Positions 53,169 through 61,755 of a stretch of 64,000 nt of DNA are shown here, piece after piece. Under the pieces are notes generated by a model. That model saw only the letters and a list, made by a program, of their open reading frames with translations, searched no databases and was not told where the DNA came from. Origin of the DNA: Guptibacillus spartinae (lineage in GTDB: Bacteria; Bacillota; Bacilli; Bacillales; Guptibacillaceae); assembly GCF_028610625.1 (NCBI RefSeq), contig NZ_JAQQWU010000007.1, forward strand, positions 124,001 through 188,000. The letters run 5' to 3'. Every line of letters starts with the position of its first letter. The stretch's first letter is position 1. A program made the translations under genes and the position numbers.

Positions 53169-54257
53169 ATGAAATCATTTGGGATTTTACAATATTCACT
53201 TCAACACGAAAAAGAATATGTCTCCAAATTAAGTGAAGCTGGCGGCGCTCTAGGATTCGAAATCTATCGATTTGTCCCTACCCAGCTTTCTTCTCATCAC
53301 TTACGAGGATTGAAATACAATCAATTACAAAAGAATTGGGTGGAAATCGATTTTCCAGTACCCAACTTTATTTATGACCGGTGCTTCCATAACGGTAACT
53401 GTACTGCGAAAGAAACTGCTTTTATTAAATGGTTAAAAACGGAAGCAGATACGACATTCCTTGGCCATGGGCTACCTGGAAAATGGGAAGTATACAAACA
53501 TTTAAAGCGGAATGCCTTACTAAACCGTCATCTCCCACTATCAACAAAACTTCAGCATCACACATGCGCAAAAGTCGTAACAGATTTGTTGATTGACCAT
53601 GCCAAACTTATTTTAAAACCAAGTATTGGCTCGCAAGGAAATGGCCTAATGATGATTACTAAAAACCCTCACCAGATTGATGTTCAAATCAATCATAATG
53701 GGCATATCCTTCATCATACTTATGATCATACTAGTTCTTTACTCAAAATGATTAAAAGCGTTCTAAAAAAGCGTGATTATATCGCTCAGCAATGCCTTTC
53801 CTTACTTGATCAGAATAATCGACCTTTTGATCGTAGAGTCGTAATGAAGAAAACCTCTCACGCTACGTGGGAAGAAATTGGGCGGGCAACTCGTGTAGGA
53901 AACGCTAAATCTTTTGTATCAAACTTGCATAGTGGAGGCTCTATCCAAACTGATCAACAGCTCCTCATGCCAAAAGATGTCTTTCATCAAGCAGAACAAA
54001 AAATTAGTCGACTATCTCATTGTGTTGCTTCTTTCCTAGAAAAAGATTTCCATCCACTGTTTGAACTTGGTTTAGATTTCGGGATTGATCAATCAGGGAA
54101 AGTATGGTTACTTGAAGCAAATTCTAAACCAGGACATAAGGCCATTCAGTCGCACCGAGATTACGAAACAATTCCATTTCATTATTGCCATTCGCTCATT
54201 AGCGAGAAGAAAGGGGTTAATCACTATGAACGCAATACGTCCATTAAAAAAGGATAG
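53169..54257 (+). CDS. yheC: YheC/YheD-family ATP-grasp protein (short, YheC-type), copy 1
   Basis: This 362-residue protein equals B. subtilis YheC in length (363). The ATP-grasp motifs are intact: PNFIYDRCF, LKPSIGSQGNGLM (about 155), FDRRVVMKKT (about 219, DR in place of DF), LGLDFGIDQSGKVWLLEANSKPG (about 302-320). It starts 12 bases after copy 1 of yheD behind AAGGGGGAG and overlaps the next gene by 32 bases, so the genes are translationally coupled. A peptide or amino-acid ligase role in spore maturation is inference. Confidence 0.88.
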   Translation: MKSFGILQYSLQHEKEYVSKLSEAGGALGFEIYRFVPTQLSSHHLRGLKYNQLQKNWVEIDFPVPNFIYDRCFHNGNCTAKETAFIKWLKTEADTTFLGHGLPGKWEVYKHLKRNALLNRHLPLSTKLQHHTCAKVVTDLLIDHAKLILKPSIGSQGNGLMMITKNPHQIDVQINHNGHILHHTYDHTSSLLKMIKSVLKKRDYIAQQCLSLLDQNNRPFDRRVVMKKTSHATWEEIGRATRVGNAKSFVSNLHSGGSIQTDQQLLMPKDVFHQAEQKISRLSHCVASFLEKDFHPLFELGLDFGIDQSGKVWLLEANSKPGHKAIQSHRDYETIPFHYCHSLISEKKGVNHYERNTSIKKG

Positions 54258-55599
54258 TGCTTCTCAAGGTAATTTCTATGTCCCACCCTCTCTGTTTAAG
54301 CGTTGGGTCGATCAAGTTTCTTTTCCGAATCAACTTTGTTTTGGCTCAAGAAGATCTTTCTGCACGGTCTCTCCTCATCCTGATAACAAGGAAGAATACC
54401 TTCTATCAGAAGATTTATGGAAGGTATTAGGTGTTCCTGCAGAAACATCGGTTCACTTGTTTGAAAAAGGGGATTCACTACACATAGGGCCATTAATTGG
54501 GATTTTCACCGCTGGATTCACAAAGGATAGCATGAGGCCAATTGGTGAACGAAGCATGTACTTCGCTAAATTATTGTCAGCCACTCTAAAGTGTGGCGCA
54601 ATTGGTTTTGCGTTTGGTGCCCATCATATTGATTGGAAAACAGGTAGTATTAAAGGAGTCATGTATAACCAAAAGGGCTGGTACAGAGTCACAGTGCCGA
54701 TCCCCGATGTTGTTTACGACCGCCTACCGAACCGTAGTTCGGCAAGTATTGAACAAGTCAGTACAACGATGCAGAAACTTCAATCGCAATACTTCACGCC
54801 ATGGTTTAACCCCGGCTTTTTTGATAAATGGACGATGTTCGAAAAATTACGGGAGGATGAGACCGTAAAAAACTACTTACCAGAAACCGTTTTAAGTCCT
54901 AAAACAACACTATTGTCACGTATGTTGAAAGAGTATGAGCAAGTATATATTAAACCAGCTAATGGAAGTTCCGGTCTTGGAATTCAACAGATTTTAAAAC
55001 CGGAAAATGAAAAATATTATTATTGCCGTTTCAGAACAGATAAAGAAAACCGCCTTAGACGATATACATCTCTTGCAAGATTAATTAAAACGCAATATCC
55101 AAATGGTTTGGAAGGACTCATTGCACAACAAGGAATTGATTTACATCGCATTCATCAACGAGCAATGGATTATCGCGTTCATACGAATAAAAACAAAGAA
55201 GGGCACTGGGAAGTTAGTGCCATTGCTGCGAAAATTGCCGGCGCTGGAAGTTTAACGACTCACATGGCATCAAATGGAACGGTTAAAACAATTGGAGAAC
55301 TCATTTCGGAATACGGGCTAAGTAAACAGGTAGAGACTGATTTAATGGAGGCCTCCCTCCAGTTAAGTCGAGCCATCGACAAGAAAATTTCTGGCTTTAT
55401 AGGTGAAATTGGTTTTGATCTTGGCATAACGAAAGAGGGGAAAATTTATTTATTTGAAGCGAATTCTAAACCCGGAAGAGGGATTTTTTCACACCCGAAA
55501 CTTAAATCTGAAGAAGCAAAAACGAGAATGTTACCGATGGAATATGCTATCTTTTTGGCACAATCTACAATTGAAAAACATGTGGTTTCGAGAGTATGA
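54226..55599 (+). CDS. yheD: YheC/YheD-family ATP-grasp protein (long, YheD-type), copy 2
   Basis: This 457-residue protein, like copy 1, carries an N-terminal module before the shared region (GPLIGIFTAGF, VYDRLPNRS). ATP-grasp motifs are IKPANGSSGLGIQ, MDYRVHTNKN and GFDLGITKEGKIYLFEANSKPGR. ATG is 9 bases after AAGGGG, inside the end of copy 1 yheC; an in-frame ATG 47 codons earlier lies deep in that gene and is rejected. Its stop overlaps the next start by 4 bases. Confidence 0.87.
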   Translation: MNAIRPLKKDSASQGNFYVPPSLFKRWVDQVSFPNQLCFGSRRSFCTVSPHPDNKEEYLLSEDLWKVLGVPAETSVHLFEKGDSLHIGPLIGIFTAGFTKDSMRPIGERSMYFAKLLSATLKCGAIGFAFGAHHIDWKTGSIKGVMYNQKGWYRVTVPIPDVVYDRLPNRSSASIEQVSTTMQKLQSQYFTPWFNPGFFDKWTMFEKLREDETVKNYLPETVLSPKTTLLSRMLKEYEQVYIKPANGSSGLGIQQILKPENEKYYYCRFRTDKENRLRRYTSLARLIKTQYPNGLEGLIAQQGIDLHRIHQRAMDYRVHTNKNKEGHWEVSAIAAKIAGAGSLTTHMASNGTVKTIGELISEYGLSKQVETDLMEASLQLSRAIDKKISGFIGEIGFDLGITKEGKIYLFEANSKPGRGIFSHPKLKSEEAKTRMLPMEYAIFLAQSTIEKHVVSRV

Positions 55600-56759
55600 T
55601 CGAATTATTTTATCATCATGCAAACAAGCGCTGGTATCAAAAGAGTAGCTATCAATCCATTTATTGGGGGAAAGAGCCAACAAAGCTCTCTCCCTTTCCC
55701 TCTTCCTCTTCTTCTATTATTCAATTGCAATCGTCTTTCGATGCGATCAGGCCCCTTGTTGGCATTTTTGCTGGCTCCAACCGAAAGCATCATTTCAGTG
55801 GCAATGGGACATTGTTTAAAACCATTCAACAGAATCTGACTGAATGTGGCGGACTATCTTATGTCTTCACTCCTGAGGATATTTTCCCGTCATTTATAAG
55901 AGGTTATCTATACAATCCGATTTCAAAAAAATGGACAGGTTTTCGTTTTCCTTATCCAAATATTGTTTACAATCGAATTCCCAACCGCGAAGAAGAGTGT
56001 TCGAATAAAGTGACCGCTTTTTTTAGCTTATTAAAAAAGAAGGGAATCCCTTATTTTAACCGGTCCTTTTTTCAAAAAGACCACATCCTTTCTCATTTAG
56101 CAGCAAAGGATTCGCTATCGCCATTTATTCCAGAGACAGCACCTGCTACGGAAGTAAACTTCAAACACTTTATCGATTCGTACCCCTCAGTTTTTTTCAA
56201 ACCCACTGCTGGTAGTAAGGGCCGAGGGATATTTAAAGTAAATAGAGTCGATTCAGGATTTCACTATATCGATCATAAAAGGAATGTATTATTTTCAACC
56301 TTCCATTCCCTACAAGAACACCTCATTACTCAAATTGATGAACCTTATATCATGCAACGTGACATTAACTTGACTACACACCAGGGAGATCATTTCGACT
56401 TTCGAGTTCTTTTACAAAAACCATTTAAAAGCTGGCAAGTCACTGGCATTGGCATAAGGGCAGCGCCATCTAATGGATTAACGACTCATGTCCCAAAAGG
56501 GGGGCGAATCCTTCCCTTTCATAAGATAGCCACTCAAGAAGATGAAGCACGATTGCATGCGCTCGCGATTCGTATAGCAGAAGCCCTCGAAGAAAAAGAG
56601 GAGATGCTTGAGTGCTCTTTAGATATCGGCAAAGATCACCATGGGAGGCTTTGGCTTTTTGAAGCAAATGCAAAACCAATGCGATTTGATGAACCGCATA
56701 TCCATGAAGCATTTATCCGCTCACTCATCACAACTTTTCGAACTTACTCAGCGTATTAA
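55596..56759 (+). CDS. yheC: YheC/YheD-family ATP-grasp protein (short, YheC-type), copy 2
   Basis: This 387-residue protein has RPLVGIFAGSN, VYNRIPNREEE, KPTAGSKGRGIF, FDFRVLLQKP and DIGKDHHGRLWLFEANAKPMR, so all ATP-grasp motifs are kept. The N-terminus is shorter than in the YheD-type copies but about 25 residues longer than YheC copy 1. It starts in an ATGA overlap with copy 2 of yheD and is followed 43 bases later by yheE. Confidence 0.87.
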   Translation: MIELFYHHANKRWYQKSSYQSIYWGKEPTKLSPFPSSSSSIIQLQSSFDAIRPLVGIFAGSNRKHHFSGNGTLFKTIQQNLTECGGLSYVFTPEDIFPSFIRGYLYNPISKKWTGFRFPYPNIVYNRIPNREEECSNKVTAFFSLLKKKGIPYFNRSFFQKDHILSHLAAKDSLSPFIPETAPATEVNFKHFIDSYPSVFFKPTAGSKGRGIFKVNRVDSGFHYIDHKRNVLFSTFHSLQEHLITQIDEPYIMQRDINLTTHQGDHFDFRVLLQKPFKSWQVTGIGIRAAPSNGLTTHVPKGGRILPFHKIATQEDEARLHALAIRIAEALEEKEEMLECSLDIGKDHHGRLWLFEANAKPMRFDEPHIHEAFIRSLITTFRTYSAY

Positions 56760-56802
56760 CTTCCTATGTTATGATGATTAAAAAGTGATATGGGGGAATA
56801 CG

Positions 56803-57021
56803 ATGATTTCACACTTTCAATATAAATCGATTGGATCCAAAGTAAGGAAACCTAAATGGGAAGTATCTTTTTTCTATCAGGGAACGTATTACCGTACACT
56901 ATACCTCCATACGGGAGAATTCGAATGGTTCCAGCCCGCTCCATCTGAATCGGATCAAAACAAACTTCAGTCCCAAATTCATGAGCTTATGCTTTTCCAT
57001 GTATACGAACAAGACTCATAA
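56803..57021 (+). CDS. yheE: YheE family protein
   Basis: This 72-residue protein is the same length as B. subtilis YheE. It is rich in aromatic residues (SFFYQGTYYRTLYLHTGEFEWFQPAP) and has no signal or membrane segment. It sits right behind the YheD/YheC genes as in B. subtilis. Role unknown; it may be a spore-associated partner or even a substrate of the ATP-grasp proteins (inference). ATG follows GGGGGAA. Confidence 0.85.
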   Translation: MISHFQYKSIGSKVRKPKWEVSFFYQGTYYRTLYLHTGEFEWFQPAPSESDQNKLQSQIHELMLFHVYEQDS

Positions 57022-57078
57022 TCCTTCTCCCAGATACACATACTAACCTTATTCAACGAAATAAGGAGATGAATAAGG

Positions 57079-57282
57079 TTGCCAAACAAACGAACAAAAG
57101 ACTCTATGTATGAAGGCCGCGATAAGTATGACATGGATATTGATCGTATGGTTAATGAAGGAATGGCTGGCGGCGCCGTTCATCAAAGTTACAGACAGGC
57201 ACAAATTGAGGAAGCCATTCCCGTTATGGAACAAGAGCCTCCATACTCAAGCAAAGATCAAAAAGATAAGAACGAACAGTAG
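57079..57282 (+). CDS. Small acidic hypothetical protein
   Basis: This 67-residue, very hydrophilic protein starts at TTG, 10 bases after AAGGAG. Features include SMYEGRDKYDMDIDRMVNEGM and a PVMEQEPPYSSKDQ tail; no Cys, no membrane segment. It looks like a small spore or stress protein (similar in style to DUF4025/YozQ-type proteins) but was not recognised. It directly follows yheE and has its own terminator. Confidence 0.6.
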   Translation: MPNKRTKDSMYEGRDKYDMDIDRMVNEGMAGGAVHQSYRQAQIEEAIPVMEQEPPYSSKDQKDKNEQ

Positions 57283-57286
57283 TGAC

Positions 57287-57316
57287 AGAACCTCTTGCTC
57301 TTAAAGAGGTTCTTTT
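57287..57316 (+). terminator. Terminator after the small acidic gene
   Basis: AGAACCTCTT / AAGAGGTTCT stem, 7-base loop, TTTTC tail, four bases past the stop. Confidence 0.85.
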
Positions 57317-57390
57317 CACGCGCTTTTCTATTAATTCAAACAGACGATTGCGTTATACTAGAGGATAACTGCACATTAGGAGGGCCACTT

Positions 57391-58281
57391 ATGAATGCAA
57401 AACTTGCCGAACTATACGGAAATGATTATGTCCTCACCTCCGAACAACCGAATCTTTTCTACTGGTATCGCACAACTGACGGAGAGGAATTTGGGATACG
57501 CAAAACCCGCCTGACCGCACGTGAGAAAGATCTTCTCAATGCCATTTTCCCTTCCCTTCGTCTCATCGATAATCAAATGAATGGGGTTCAAAAGAAATGG
57601 GCATCTCTCCTCTTTGAAGATGATCTAAGCGTTGAACTGAATTTGAAGCCACCTATCCGGTATATCCACTTTTATTTAAAAGAAGCACCAACCGATTTGT
57701 CTGATTTCATTGAGGCTATGACTGGACTATTTTCTGAGGAAACGGTTCTGTTATTCGAAAATGACAGGAAGGGCGTTCTTGTGCAGACGAACGAAGTTGA
57801 CGAACAAATCGTTCAGGAATTGGAACAAACAGCTGCAGCCCTAACTGCTGACTTTTTCACAGGAATGTCTTTATTTGTTGGTCAAACCATTCGTCACTCT
57901 GACAACAATCAGTTAAAACGTGTGTACAAAGCTGAAAAAAAATGGTTTTCAACAGGACGAGATCTGATGCCTTCTCAAATGGTCTTCACTCATCAGGAGA
58001 TTGTTCCAGCCGTTCTCTTTCATGAAGCAAGTGAAGAAACGATTGATTATTTAGGGAAATTAATAGAACCTGTTCAACTTGATGCAGAACTGCTAAAAAG
58101 CATTCGCATTTATTTAGAATCAAACTTAAATATTACTCTTGCTGCTAAACAGCTTTACGTACATAGAAACAGTCTACAATATCGAGTCGACAAGTTTATT
58201 GAAAAAACGGGCATTGATGTTAAAAGCTTTCAAGGAGCTGTCATGGTTTACCTTTCTCTCCTCGCGATGGAACTGCGTTAA
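57391..58281 (+). CDS. PucR/CdaR-type helix-turn-helix regulator (YxkF-like)
   Basis: This 296-residue regulator has a C-terminal PucR-type helix-turn-helix: LLKSIRIYLESNLNITLAAKQLYVHRNSLQYRVDKF in pieces, about 240-275. The N-terminal 230 residues have no recognised sensor domain. B. subtilis YxkF has this length and likewise lies directly before msmX, so a link to sugar uptake is plausible. ATG is behind AGGAGGG; candidate promoter TTAATT-17-TATACT. The terminator overlaps its stop. A 9-bp inverted repeat upstream of msmX may be its binding site (inference). Confidence 0.8.
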   Translation: MNAKLAELYGNDYVLTSEQPNLFYWYRTTDGEEFGIRKTRLTAREKDLLNAIFPSLRLIDNQMNGVQKKWASLLFEDDLSVELNLKPPIRYIHFYLKEAPTDLSDFIEAMTGLFSEETVLLFENDRKGVLVQTNEVDEQIVQELEQTAAALTADFFTGMSLFVGQTIRHSDNNQLKRVYKAEKKWFSTGRDLMPSQMVFTHQEIVPAVLFHEASEETIDYLGKLIEPVQLDAELLKSIRIYLESNLNITLAAKQLYVHRNSLQYRVDKFIEKTGIDVKSFQGAVMVYLSLLAMELR

Positions 58282-58296
58282 TAAACGCAGTTTTTT
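58271..58296 (+). terminator. Terminator of the PucR-type gene
   Basis: AACTGCGTT / AACGCAGTT stem containing the stop codon, 4-base loop, six Ts. Confidence 0.85.
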
Positions 58297-58335
58297 CTGC
58301 CAACATTTCATAAAATGATCCTCTTTCGTTCAAGA

Positions 58336-58402
58336 TGCACAAAACCACTGAACAATTTTGTGCACGCTTCCAATTTACGATAGCGTTTTCATAGAGTAGA
58401 CT
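58336..58402 (+). promoter_or_regulatory. msmX promoter with an upstream inverted repeat
   Basis: The perfect 9-bp inverted repeat TGCACAAAA (58336-58344) / TTTTGTGCA (58356-58364) lies 9 bp upstream of a sigma-A-like promoter TTTACG (58374-58379), 17 bases, TAGACT (58397-58402). Its place suggests an operator rather than a terminator. Confidence 0.55.
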
Positions 58403-58443
58403 TAGAACTAGCAAAAGGAGTTCATTTCATAGGAGGCATTAAC

Positions 58444-59541
58444 ATGGCAGAGATTACTCTCAATCACATTTATAAAAGATATGACAACAAATTTGAAGCA
58501 GTAAAAGACTTTAATTTAGATATTAAAGATAAGGAGTTCATCGTATTTGTAGGTCCTTCTGGTTGCGGTAAATCAACAACGCTTCGAATGATTGCCGGCC
58601 TTGAAGATATCTCTGATGGTGACCTCGTCATTGGTGATCGTCGCGTAAATGACGTTGCACCAAAAGATCGTGATATCGCAATGGTATTCCAAAACTATGC
58701 CCTTTATCCACATATGAACGTATACGATAACATGGCATTTGGATTAAAATTACGTAAGTTCGATAAAAAAGAAATCGAGCGTCGTGTAACAGATGCTGCT
58801 CGTATTCTAGGGCTTGAAAGTTTGCTCGATCGTAAACCGAAAGCACTCTCAGGTGGTCAACGTCAGCGTGTTGCACTAGGTCGTGCCATTGTACGTGATC
58901 CACAAGTATTCTTGATGGATGAGCCGCTTTCTAACCTTGATGCTAAGCTTCGTGTTCAAATGCGTGCTGAAATCTCCAAGCTACACCAGCGCCTACAAAC
59001 GACTACTATTTACGTAACGCATGACCAAACGGAAGCGATGACAATGGCAACACGTATCGTTATTATGAAAGATGGCGTTATCCAACAAGTTGGATCACCA
59101 AAAGAAGTTTACGATGCACCAGACAACGTCTTTGTAGGTGGATTTATCGGATCTCCTGCCATGAACTTCTTCCGTGGTACTTTGCAAGATGGCTTCTTCA
59201 AACTAGGTGATGTTCAAGTGAAAGTTCCAGAAGGAAAAATGAAAGTCCTTCGTGATCAAGGATACTTGAATAAAGAAGTCATGCTCGGTATTCGTCCTGA
59301 AGACATTCATGATGAGCCAGTATTTATCGAATCATCTCAAGATACTAAAGTAAATGCCGTCATCGATGTAGCTGAATTGATGGGTGCTGAAACATACCTT
59401 TATTCAAAAGTAGCGGATCAGGACTTCGTCGCACGCGTGGACTCTCGTACTGATATTCAAAACGGTCAGAATATCAGCCTTGCGTTTGATATGAACAAGT
59501 GTCATTTCTTTGATACAGAATCAGAACTTCGCATTCGTTAA
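58444..59541 (+). CDS. msmX: Multi-sugar ABC transporter ATPase MsmX
   Basis: This 365-residue ATPase is of the MalK/UgpC/MsmX type: Walker A GPSGCGKSTT (about 37-46), Q-loop AMVFQNYALYPH, signature LSGGQRQRV, Walker B FLMDEPLSNLDAKLR, switch His in THDQTEAM. A C-terminal TOBE/MalK regulatory domain includes LGIRPEDI. The length matches B. subtilis MsmX (365), which serves several sugar importers. No sugar permease or binding protein is adjacent, agreeing with a shared ATPase. Ribosome site TAGGAGG. Confidence 0.94.
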   Translation: MAEITLNHIYKRYDNKFEAVKDFNLDIKDKEFIVFVGPSGCGKSTTLRMIAGLEDISDGDLVIGDRRVNDVAPKDRDIAMVFQNYALYPHMNVYDNMAFGLKLRKFDKKEIERRVTDAARILGLESLLDRKPKALSGGQRQRVALGRAIVRDPQVFLMDEPLSNLDAKLRVQMRAEISKLHQRLQTTTIYVTHDQTEAMTMATRIVIMKDGVIQQVGSPKEVYDAPDNVFVGGFIGSPAMNFFRGTLQDGFFKLGDVQVKVPEGKMKVLRDQGYLNKEVMLGIRPEDIHDEPVFIESSQDTKVNAVIDVAELMGAETYLYSKVADQDFVARVDSRTDIQNGQNISLAFDMNKCHFFDTESELRIR

Positions 59542-59553
59542 TCATTGAATAGT

Positions 59554-59587
59554 AAAAAGCTTTCTCTTAAAACGAGGAAGCTTTTTT
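59554..59587 (+). terminator. Terminator of msmX
   Basis: AAAAAGCTTTCTC / GAGGAAGCTTTTTT stem with one mismatch, 7-base loop and T-run. Confidence 0.85.
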
Positions 59588-59636
59588 ATTTGTGTCTTGC
59601 ATGAACAAGTAAATTAACGTCAATAATGTTTCTTGA

Positions 59637-59665
59637 TTGACTTTAAGTTAAATGCTAACTACAAT
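59637..59665 (+). promoter_or_regulatory. Sigma-A promoter of the amino-acid ABC genes
   Basis: TTGACT (59637-59642), 17 bases, TACAAT (59660-59665), a near-consensus pair 50 bases before the start. Confidence 0.65.
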
Positions 59666-59715
59666 AAATACAGAATTCACATCAATTTTGTAGGAATTAA
59701 AAGGAGGACTTTATC

Positions 59716-60507
59716 TTGAATAAAAAATGGATGGTAGGATTAGTACTTGCATTAACACTTACAGTACTTGCTGCCTGCGGTAGTAATGAAAATACGGAAA
59801 ATGGCGAAGAAGGAAGTTCTGATGAACAAGAAACTCTTTTAATTGGAACAGAAGCAACTTATCCTCCATTCAGCTATCGAGATGATAACAATGAAATTAC
59901 TGGCTATGACGTGGAAGTTGCCCGCGAAGTTGCCGATCGAATTGGAATGAAGGCAGAATTTAAAGCCATTGAATGGAAAGGGCTTCTCTCTTCTCTTGAA
60001 ACCGAACGTATCGACATGGTAGCGAATCAGGTGACCATTACCGACGATCGTAAGGAACAGTTTGACTTTACAGAGCCTTATACTTATTCTGGCGGCCAAG
60101 TAATCGTTAACGAGAATAATGAAGACATCAAGGGCATTGAGGATCTTGAAGGAAAAACAGTAGGAACAACACAAGGAAGTAACTATGCGCAAGCTGCTGA
60201 AGAAGCAGGCGCTGAAACCAAAATCTACAAAGGCGCGAACCAGGTCCTGACAGATCTTAGCAATGAACGGAACATTGATGCAGCAATGAATGACCGTCTC
60301 TTTATTTTAACGGAATTGCCTGAGCAGGATTACAAAGTAAAAGGCGTTGGGGAAACGTTTAATAAAACGGAAATGGCTTTTGCTCTTCCAAAAGGAAATG
60401 ATGATCTAATTAAAAAGATCAATGATGCATTGAAAGAAATGAAAGAAGACGGAACACTTGCAGACATTTCTAAAGAATATTTTGATGGAGAGAATGTAAG
60501 TGAGTGA
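59716..60507 (+). CDS. Polar amino-acid (cystine-type) ABC transporter binding lipoprotein
   Basis: This 263-residue lipoprotein has lipobox LAAC (Cys about 21) and the SBP_bac_3 fold: IGTEATYPPFSYRDD, VEVAREVADRIGMKAEFKAIEWKGLLSSLE, RKEQFDFTEPYTYSGGQV, GKTVGTTQGSNY. It is closest in style to TcyA-type cystine receptors but the substrate is not certain. The start is TTG behind GGAGG. It overlaps the permease gene by 8 bases. Confidence 0.87.
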   Translation: MNKKWMVGLVLALTLTVLAACGSNENTENGEEGSSDEQETLLIGTEATYPPFSYRDDNNEITGYDVEVAREVADRIGMKAEFKAIEWKGLLSSLETERIDMVANQVTITDDRKEQFDFTEPYTYSGGQVIVNENNEDIKGIEDLEGKTVGTTQGSNYAQAAEEAGAETKIYKGANQVLTDLSNERNIDAAMNDRLFILTELPEQDYKVKGVGETFNKTEMAFALPKGNDDLIKKINDALKEMKEDGTLADISKEYFDGENVSE

Positions 60508-61159
60508 AACAACTGATGTGTTAATCAATTCTTTGCCTTTTCTACTTGAAGGGGCAAAGAATACACTTCTTCTTAGTTTCTTTTCCATCTTTGGTGCTTT
60601 ATTCGTTGGATTAGTCATTGCATTGTTGCGCCTCTCAAAAAGTAAAGTAGCGACTGGATTAGCAAAATTATATGTCTCGTTCTTCAGAGGCACTCCACTA
60701 CTAATCCAATTATTTATTTTGTATTATGGTCTTGTCTCTATTGATATTCAATTAACAGCCTGGCAAGCCGCATACACTGGCCTTATCTTACACTTTGGAG
60801 CCTATATCTCTGAATCATTCCGAGCAGCCATTCTCTCCCTCTCAAAAGGACAATGGGAAGCGGCCATGTCACTTGGAATGAAGAAGTCGTTAATTTACAA
60901 AGAGGTCATTCTTCCTCAAGCCTGGAGAAGAGCCATCCCACCAGTATGGAATTCTTTAATAGATATCGTAAAAGCCTCTTCTCTTGCTTCTGTACTAACA
61001 ATTTCAGAACTAACGTATAATGCAGATCAGATCGCTGCTTCAAACTTTAAAGTCTTACCAATTTTATTAACAGCGGCCTTCATCTACTGGTTCTTCACAA
61101 CGATCCTCAATCTGATTCAAAGCTTTCTTGAGAAAAGATTATCTATTCCAACCTCATAG
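60500..61159 (+). CDS. Polar amino-acid (cystine-type) ABC transporter permease
   Basis: This 219-residue HEAT-family permease has five hydrophobic segments, SFFRGTPLLIQLFILYYGL (conserved His/Glu/Gln uptake motif) and the EAA loop EAAMSLGMKKSLIYKEVILPQA. It resembles TcyB. The start is GTG inside the end of the receptor gene. A terminator follows at once and no ATPase (TcyC-type) gene is present, so the ATP-binding partner must be elsewhere. Confidence 0.88.
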   Translation: MSETTDVLINSLPFLLEGAKNTLLLSFFSIFGALFVGLVIALLRLSKSKVATGLAKLYVSFFRGTPLLIQLFILYYGLVSIDIQLTAWQAAYTGLILHFGAYISESFRAAILSLSKGQWEAAMSLGMKKSLIYKEVILPQAWRRAIPPVWNSLIDIVKASSLASVLTISELTYNADQIAASNFKVLPILLTAAFIYWFFTTILNLIQSFLEKRLSIPTS

Positions 61160-61160
61160 T

Positions 61161-61190
61161 AAAAGAGCTGCCGTAATGGGCAGCTCTTTT
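61161..61190. terminator. Terminator between the permease and the zinc-binding gene
   Basis: Perfect 12-bp stem AAAAGAGCTGCC / GGCAGCTCTTTT with a 6-base loop between convergent genes. Confidence 0.9.
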
Positions 61191-61191
61191 G

Positions 61192-61440
61192 TTATGTAAG
61201 CCATTCTTCAATTAAATACACGTCATTCCATCCGCATGTTGGGCAAGATAGAAGATGGGGACATTCATGCGTTTCACTTTTATATCCATCCGTTTTCTTC
61301 ATTGCTTCAATGGGTTCATAAGCACTATATTCATCATAGTACTCCGCTTCTCTTCCCTTATCTGTTAGAGTATCTGCACACACCTGACAGACAAGTTCGA
61401 TAGCTGCAAAGCTATTGCAGAGCGGACATTCAAAAGACAT
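61192..61440 (-). CDS. Small zinc-binding (multi-Cys) protein
   Basis: This 82-residue protein has three C-x2-C pairs: ECPLCN (5-8), VCQVCAD (about 18-21) and LSCPTCG, the last preceded by HECPH. They are spaced like a pair of zinc ribbons with an acidic, Tyr-rich middle (REAEYYDEYSAYEP). No known family was recognised. Strong ribosome site GGAGGAGG. Probably co-oriented with, but independent of, the SASP gene. Confidence 0.68.
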   Translation of the reverse strand: MSFECPLCNSFAAIELVCQVCADTLTDKGREAEYYDEYSAYEPIEAMKKTDGYKSETHECPHLLSCPTCGWNDVYLIEEWLT

Positions 61441-61475
61441 GACATCCTCCTCCTTCTATAGATCAATCACCTAAG

Positions 61476-61499
61476 AAGGGATGGACGTATCCACCCCTT
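61476..61499 (-). terminator. Probable terminator of the SASP gene
   Basis: AAGGG-TGGA / TCCA-CCCTT stem with a 4-base loop, 17 bases past the stop. Weak T-tail. Confidence 0.5.
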
Positions 61500-61516
61500 A
61501 CAGCCATGGTATATAA

Positions 61517-61732
61517 TTATTTTTGGTAACCGCCAAGCTGTTGTTCAGCCATTTGAACCAAACGCTTAGTGATTTCTCCACCAACAGATCCGTTAGCGCG
61601 AGAAGTTGAGTCCGGACCAAGTTGCACTCCGAATTCAGTAGCGATTTCATACTTCATCTGGTCGATAGCTTGAGCCACACCAGGTACTACAAGGTTGTTA
61701 GAGCTTCCTTGTCTGTTTTGTTGTTGAGCCAT
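61517..61732 (-). CDS. Alpha/beta-type small acid-soluble spore protein (SASP)
   Basis: This 71-residue DNA-coating spore protein has [20 protein letters not shown], the GPR protease site within EIATEFGV, and the C-terminal [20 protein letters not shown]. SASPs saturate spore DNA and give UV and heat resistance, then serve as amino-acid store at germination. AAAGGAGGTGA precedes ATG; a longer frame upstream runs through repeats and is rejected. A sigma-G-like promoter is at 61756-61785. Confidence 0.95.
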   Translation of the reverse strand: MAQQQNRQGSSNNLVVPGVAQAIDQMKYEIATEFGVQLGPDSTSRANGSVGGEITKRLVQMAEQQLGGYQK

Positions 61733-61755
61733 GTCAATCACCTCCTTTGTACAAC

